Of a stretch of DNA of 64,000 nucleotides, positions 59,464-64,000 are shown piece after piece (the first letter of the stretch is position 1; each line of letters opens with the position of its first letter). The position numbers were made by a program, and so were the translations under genes. This stretch comes from Paraphoma chrysanthemicola (Eukaryota; Ascomycota; Dothideomycetes; Pleosporales; Phaeosphaeriaceae), in NCBI GenBank assembly GCA_020744225.1, contig JAGMWG010000026.1, positions 62,001-126,000 on the forward strand. Reading direction: 5' to 3'. Below the pieces are notes generated by a model. It searched no databases. It saw only the letters and a list, made by a program, of their open reading frames with translations, and was not told the DNA's origin.

Positions 59464-59744
59464 TCTCGATGAGCTTCTCGCTCATGGTTGTCATGGAATG
59501 CATTGGTGCTTTTTCGTGAGCGTATACGCTCTCTTCTACGATCACATGCGAGCGCCAGACTTCACCTGGTACTCATTTCTTATGCTCCAATTTCGCATTC
59601 AGGAAGTTTTCATTGCCAATATCGCGAGCATTCCACGGATACTCTGTGTAGAGACCGAGTAGTAGCATGGGCTTACAAAATAGAGGTGACAGGGCAATAG
59701 GAAATCCTCCGTTTGTTCTATCTATATGTACTCTGCGGCATTGT
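59464..59744. other. intergenic
   Basis: No convincing frame. 3' flank of the next minus-strand gene. Confidence 0.4.
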
Positions 59745-60191
59745 TCAAGAATTAGGAAGAGCGGCGGCGCGCAAGGGCAGAGAACTATGATGTGGTCGGC
59801 CGCGTCGCGCGTTGTTGGGAGCTGCTCGACGCGCCTTCTCCTTGACTTGTCTCCACTTCCAGACCCAGGTTTCCATCCAACGTTGTCCCAATTCTCGGCC
59901 ATCGCACGGCAACAAGTAGATCACTTTAATCAGCCCGTCTTGTTTGTGGATGTACGTTATACTGATATTGGGGTCGTACGCTCTCATTGTGTTAGTGCAC
60001 TCCTTGCGCCATTCGAATGCCAGTATGTCACAAAAGTCTATGCAGACATTGTGCACTCTCAATCCTTCATGGTTCATCTTGACCTCTTCGAAGCTCCATC
60101 CCTTGGTACACACATCGTTTCCGATCCAGAAGCATCGTCCATCCTCGAGAGCTTCGATGTCGTCGGAACGAGTTCTGTGGGTGGTATTCAT
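59745..60191 (-). CDS. hypothetical protein, 148 aa
   Basis: Single minus-strand frame from ATG 60191 (MNTTHRTRSDDIEALEDGRC) to the stop at 59745. It contains DVCTKGWSFEEVKMNHEGLR, then VCIDFCDILAFEWRKECTN, and NISITYIHKQDGLIKVIYLL, an alternating beta/alpha pattern with good residue mixture. The last 40 residues are basic and Arg/Pro-rich and may be read-through of an intron: a GTAATG-like or GTGGAG donor is possible, but no clear acceptor was found. The antisense frame 59667-60299 is longer but looks like a shadow. No family recognised, no signal or membrane segment. Among the few apparently intact genes of the right-hand part. Confidence 0.5.
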   Translation of the reverse strand: MNTTHRTRSDDIEALEDGRCFWIGNDVCTKGWSFEEVKMNHEGLRVHNVCIDFCDILAFEWRKECTNTMRAYDPNISITYIHKQDGLIKVIYLLPCDGRELGQRWMETWVWKWRQVKEKARRAAPNNARRGRPHHSSLPLRAAALPNS

Positions 60192-60999
60192 CGCGGAGCT
60201 TCTTGCGGGATTCGTGGTTGCTTTGTGGGATTCGTGGTCGCTTTGCGGGCTGCCTCATGTGCATCAATAGATTGGATGGTCCAACACCCAACACTTTGAG
60301 AGCAAACATACCCAGAGTGCCCCTAATATCGCCTTCGCGCCCCGTTGCAACCTTCAGAGGCTCAGTGTCTGCGTACAGAAGAAGTCGACTTTGGAAGCTT
60401 CCATTTGTCGTGAAGTATGAAGATTCAAGCCGCTCACACTTTGAAAGGGCGGTAAGTTACTGCAATCACCCGTCTTGCCAAACCGTTTTCTTCGGGACCG
60501 ACTCTCATCAGAAGCGGAGGTGCAACCTCGGTAGGATCAAGTCTCCTCCTCAAAGCGTAGTACCACCATTGATGCGGAGAAGCGGATGTCGTTCGTGGGC
60601 GCCCGTTCGTGTGCGGGGCGATAGAGACGCAGGCGAAACGGATGTTGCGCGCATGTGCAGCAGTTGACCTGACTTTAATTTGGTGTATTTGGGTGGGATC
60701 GTTCCAAGTCCACATCCGCCTGCACTCACAGACGGCGCTTCATTGCACGCGAGCGCGGCTTTGGTCATGCCTGCGTATATGCACTACTATGCTAGAATTT
60801 AGCGCCCTCGTCAAAGTCACGACGCGCGCAGCCTATGCACTTACGATCGAATAGTGAAACAGCTGGTTTCTCCTTAAAGATAAGTTTGCTAGGAGTAGAA
60901 CTTGTACTTATACTGGTCACAAGACAATTCAGGCAAGGAAAATAGAGTGTGGCTGGTGTTGTTGCTGATCATGTGCTCATCCACGTGTTTCCAGTATTT
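60192..60999. other. no supported gene
   Basis: Frames up to 154 codons on the plus strand without motifs. Three consecutive near-copies of TT(T/G)GTGGGATTCGTGG(T/C) lie at about 60208-60250. Confidence 0.4.
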
Positions 61000-62356
61000 C
61001 GACCACCGCTCTGGCCAACTTCATCTATGTTGCAAAGTCCAATGCCATGGACCTGGCTGCCCCGGCAATAATAGTGGAAATCACGCTGATGGCATCAAGG
61101 CGGAGGGGCTGAAGGAGCTGCAGAAGGAGCGCAAGCCTTCGCACCGCTTGAACATCTCTCAATAGCCGCCACCTATGTCTTTGTACGCATGCATGGAGGC
61201 GGCCCGATCTATAGGACCAATCGCATTGGACATTATGGCACTGAGCACTGACCTTTCGACGCTCGAGGTCGTGGACAAGGAGCTGAGGTTGCACGCTGAT
61301 CGACATTCCCGGCTACGACCGCCAGATTGAGTTTGGCGTCCTCCCCCACTTCGAGTATCCAATAGGCTACGATACATGATCTCGGGCGCATAGGAGATTG
61401 TATCTCCTGCTCAGCTATCCCCAAGTCAGGCCTCGAGAGCTGGACAGAGCGATGGAAAATGCACAAACTATCGCTGTCCGCAAAGTTCGTCAACGGTGGC
61501 CCACTCAGCGCGAAGTTCTGAACGCAACGCAGGACGCCCACAAAAACTTATTGCAGTATGTGTGCGATATTGATTAAGAACCACAAGGCAATCGTCGATG
61601 ATGGCTCAGTGATGCAAAAGGACTCCGCCAAGCAGATGTTATATACTGCTATTGTGGGCGGCGTGACAATCATCCATCCGCCGTTCATGTCTTTCTTGGC
61701 TGAAGGCTTCTGCGACGACGAGAGGGTGACAAAGCGCCATTCATCACCGTCACCGCTTATCTGGAATCGAACAAGATGTTTGACGACGCAGCCGTCGAAG
61801 CTGAATACGGCCCACTCATCTACGTATCCAAGGGCATTCGATCGCTCACTTCTGAGTTCAAACCCCAACGCACCCCAAATATTTATACAATACTCCACTG
61901 GCTCCCTTTCAAGGCTCACTCGTTGGCAAAGCCATGCACCAGGTCTCGGACCTGACCATGCATGGCATATCTAGAGGCGGCGTGTACACCCTCCGACGTC
62001 TACACAGTCGGTTTCGTAGCCACAGCGATTTTTTTGAAATCAAGGGTCATTTCGACATTGACGTCGAAACTGCGCACGATATGGCCAAGCTGCAGAAGGT
62101 AGAGAAGGTTGTGGCTGTTCCAGACTATAGGGACCAGCTGAGTGATGCTGTTGAGGAAGGTGATGGAGGCAGACTGACTGTCTCAAACACGCAACGCGTG
62201 AACGTCAACGGAGCGGGTGAAGTGGGACACATGGACGAGAAATTGCAAGAGACCACGAATTCGAAGCATGTCGCGAGCGTGGTCCCCAGCGCAGCTCAGA
62301 TCTGCCTCTGGTGTCCATGCGCATGCAAACTTTGGCAACTCGTGCGGTGTTCTTGA
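61000..62356 (+). pseudogene. decayed gene, unknown family
   Basis: Plus-strand blocks in several frames include LANFIYVAKSNAMDLAAPAI (about 61015-61075), IDIPGYDRQIEFGVLPHFEY (about 61297-61360) and VRKVRQRWPTQREVLNATQD (about 61476-61535). After a frame change come FITVTAYLESNKMFDDAAVE (about 61740-61800), TPNIYTILHWLPFKAHSL (about 61870-61925) and then HFDIDVETAHDMAKLQKVEK (about 62050-62110). Each is convincingly protein-like and they are co-linear, which suggests one gene of about 430 codons broken by at least three frameshifts and stops, unless some gaps are introns. The family is not recognised. Confidence 0.5.
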
Positions 62357-63403
62357 TGCTATACACAGTTTATAATCCACTTACACTTCAAAGTCGAAAG
62401 ATTGAGAGGGGACATCTATCTGAATTGGCTATCAAGTATCTGCCTCTCGTTTTTCTAGGATGCTCATCTTGATAGTATATATGACATTGAACCCCTGCTG
62501 GATGAAGTCGTGACAGAAGAAGGAGTAATGAAACTCAAATGAGTGAAAAATAGGAGCAAAGCACGTGGCCTACTCTCACACCACTCCAAATCGGCCCCCG
62601 ACTGATGGGTCCACAAGCCTTTGCTCGAAGAAGTCAAAGGGAGGAAAAGTGCACCAAGTCAAACGAGTGCCACGCTGTACACCAGCACAAAAGCCTTTTT
62701 TTGCTCGCCTCTCAACCCCGGCCTCCATCCGATGAGACCGAGCAAGCCCCTCCCAATGGAATAATGACTGGAAAAAGGCCAAGGAAACCCAAACGAGTGA
62801 CACGCCGTGCACCGGCACAAACACCAGTCTTCTGATCCTTGAGCTAGCCACGACACTTGCGGAGTTCAGCCGTGCGCCAGTGTCACGCCGCGATCCCGGC
62901 ACAATCAGTAATCATTTCATGCGGGAGGTTCTTGATTGGGAGCCCCCGATTCGGCTTCGAGAGGCGTTTTTGAGAGAACCCAATCGATCTTCCGCAGGAT
63001 GCTTGCCACAGAGGGAAAGCGGGATTGACATTGTGTGGCCTTTTAGCATTGTTGCGCACTTGTCAATCAAGATCATCAGGTAGTTGATGGCATTTTCGTT
63101 CCTGGGCGTCGGCTTTTGATAAACATAATACATATCGTTTCGGCATTGTGTCCAAAGGCTTCCGCCATCTTTGATGTGAGACCTGCTTGTCTTTCGAATC
63201 GAGGCCGCCACCATCTCTCTTGCTCACAGCTGCTGACGGCGAGCACGCATGCAAAAGCGATGGGCGGTGAGGGCCGGCAGTGCTGAGACGGCTGGGTACA
63301 TTTTCGGAAGCAACAAGTCTTGTCACCCAAGAATCCTGTGTGCCATCCAGAAGGAGCTAATACGGTCTAGTCCGGAGGCTGACTAGCGTGCCAAGCCTCT
63401 ACC
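62357..63403. other. no supported gene; imperfect 30-36 bp repeats
   Basis: A 36-base unit at 62660-62695 (CAAACGAGTGCCACGCTGTA...) recurs at 62790-62825 with four to five changes, and a shorter degenerate match lies at 62878-62906. Open frames here are short and without motifs. Confidence 0.45.
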
Positions 63404-64000
63404 ATGCACCCACAACAACAGCCCCACAATCGAGCGCGACCACGACGAAACCCGATGCATGCCCATGCCAGAAGCCGGGCGCCTCAATCAACAGATATTG
63501 GACCGCTTCCTCGCGGCTGCGCGACGTCGTGCGTTTGGACGCATTCCTTCAGCATCGACCACGAGGTGCGTGAGTCACCCAGCCTCCGCCTGAAGGCGCA
63601 GGCAATGGACCGCATCGGGGACTACTGGGGCCCGATTTCTGGGACACACGCGACCTTGGCGTACGTCTTCCGCCGACGCCGTCGAAGAATCTGTTCGAGA
63701 CACTGTACAAGGTCGCGGCGCAGAGAACGTCGCTGAAGGTATTCGCCTTCAACGTGGAGGAATCGGCTCTTACTGTGTCGGCCCGCTCAAGAAGCTCAAG
63801 CCACGGCTTCATCTGCAGGCTCAGGCCCGGGCCGGCAAGCCCCAGCTCACCAAGCAACAGCTCTCAGACCACTACGACGCGGTTAACAGCCGCTCGTGTC
63901 CTGAGCCGAGCGTGTCTGAGGTGGCTGGCCGCAGAGGACGACTCGTCCAACCCCGAGCGACACCAGCACCGACAACGAGACGCTGCAAGAAGGTCTGCCG
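63404..64000 (+). pseudogene. partial, frame-broken gene cut by window end
   Basis: GC-rich plus-strand sequence with successive protein-like blocks in different frames: REVRESPSLRLKAQAM-like text (about 63565-63610), TPSKNLFETLYKVAAQRTSL (about 63675-63735), and after a frame change KKLKPRLHLQAQARAG and QLTKQQLSDHYDAVNS (about 63790-63890). They could be exons or a frameshifted gene. No domain recognised. It continues beyond the window. Confidence 0.35.

Noticed and set aside
59667..60299. 210-codon plus-strand frame
   Set aside because: It is antisense to the more protein-like 148-codon minus-strand gene and is Ser/Val/Cys-rich as shadow frames usually are.
1..64000. tRNA and rRNA genes
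   Set aside because: I noticed no cloverleaf with A/B boxes and no rRNA core sequence by eye. A tRNA scan would be decisive but could not be run.

Overview
The window looks like a filamentous ascomycete (Pezizomycotina, probably a Dothideomycete). Several genes are split by short introns of 50-100 bases with GTAAGT/GTACGT-type donors, CTAAC/CTGAC branch sites and CAG/TAG acceptors. A 20.6 kb block is AT-rich in the way that repeat-induced point mutation (RIP, CpA to TpA) produces. Gene density is low and most gene-like stretches are broken. Intact-looking genes are small and mostly lack a recognisable family, so this reads as an accessory, repeat-rich compartment rather than a conserved core region.

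Layout. 1-3.7 kb: low-information sequence with two short coding remnants. 3.7-9.1 kb: a decayed, GC-rich relic whose fragments resemble the largest subunit of a multisubunit RNA polymerase (Rpb1/beta-prime type). The minus strand carries the N-terminal and catalytic part with a DFDSD motif, and the plus strand carries a C-terminal-like part, so the two readings converge near 5.17 kb. 9.4-12 kb: a GC-rich continuation with a Walker A motif fragment and one plausible plus-strand reading frame. 13-36 kb: a sparse set of intron-bearing or small genes. They include a coiled-coil/RING-type protein, an acidic protein, a protein with SUMO-interaction and sumoylation motifs, a long coiled-coil protein, a small basic/acidic protein, a 153-residue unknown and a tail-anchored membrane protein. 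A 421 bp MITE-like element with 82 bp inverted repeats and a TA target duplication lies at 20.15-20.57 kb.

36.3-56.9 kb: the AT block. It can be taken apart layer by layer. A Ty3/Gypsy element on the plus strand (44,186-51,379, LTRs 502 bp, target duplication AGATT) is inserted in an older Gypsy element on the minus strand (38,866-53,286, LTRs 156 bp, target duplication GCTTA). The older element is inserted in one copy of an older repeat whose second copy, without the insertion, lies just downstream. Both elements are coding-dead by RIP.

57-64 kb: GC returns abruptly. This stretch holds one intact-looking 148-codon gene and several decayed genes, including a coiled-coil gene remnant and a gene cut by the window end.

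No rRNA, tRNA, CRISPR array or operon was seen. The most unusual content is the RNA-polymerase-like relic, which is far too divergent and broken to be the host Rpb1 and may derive from a large DNA virus or plasmid. The attribution rests on motifs only.
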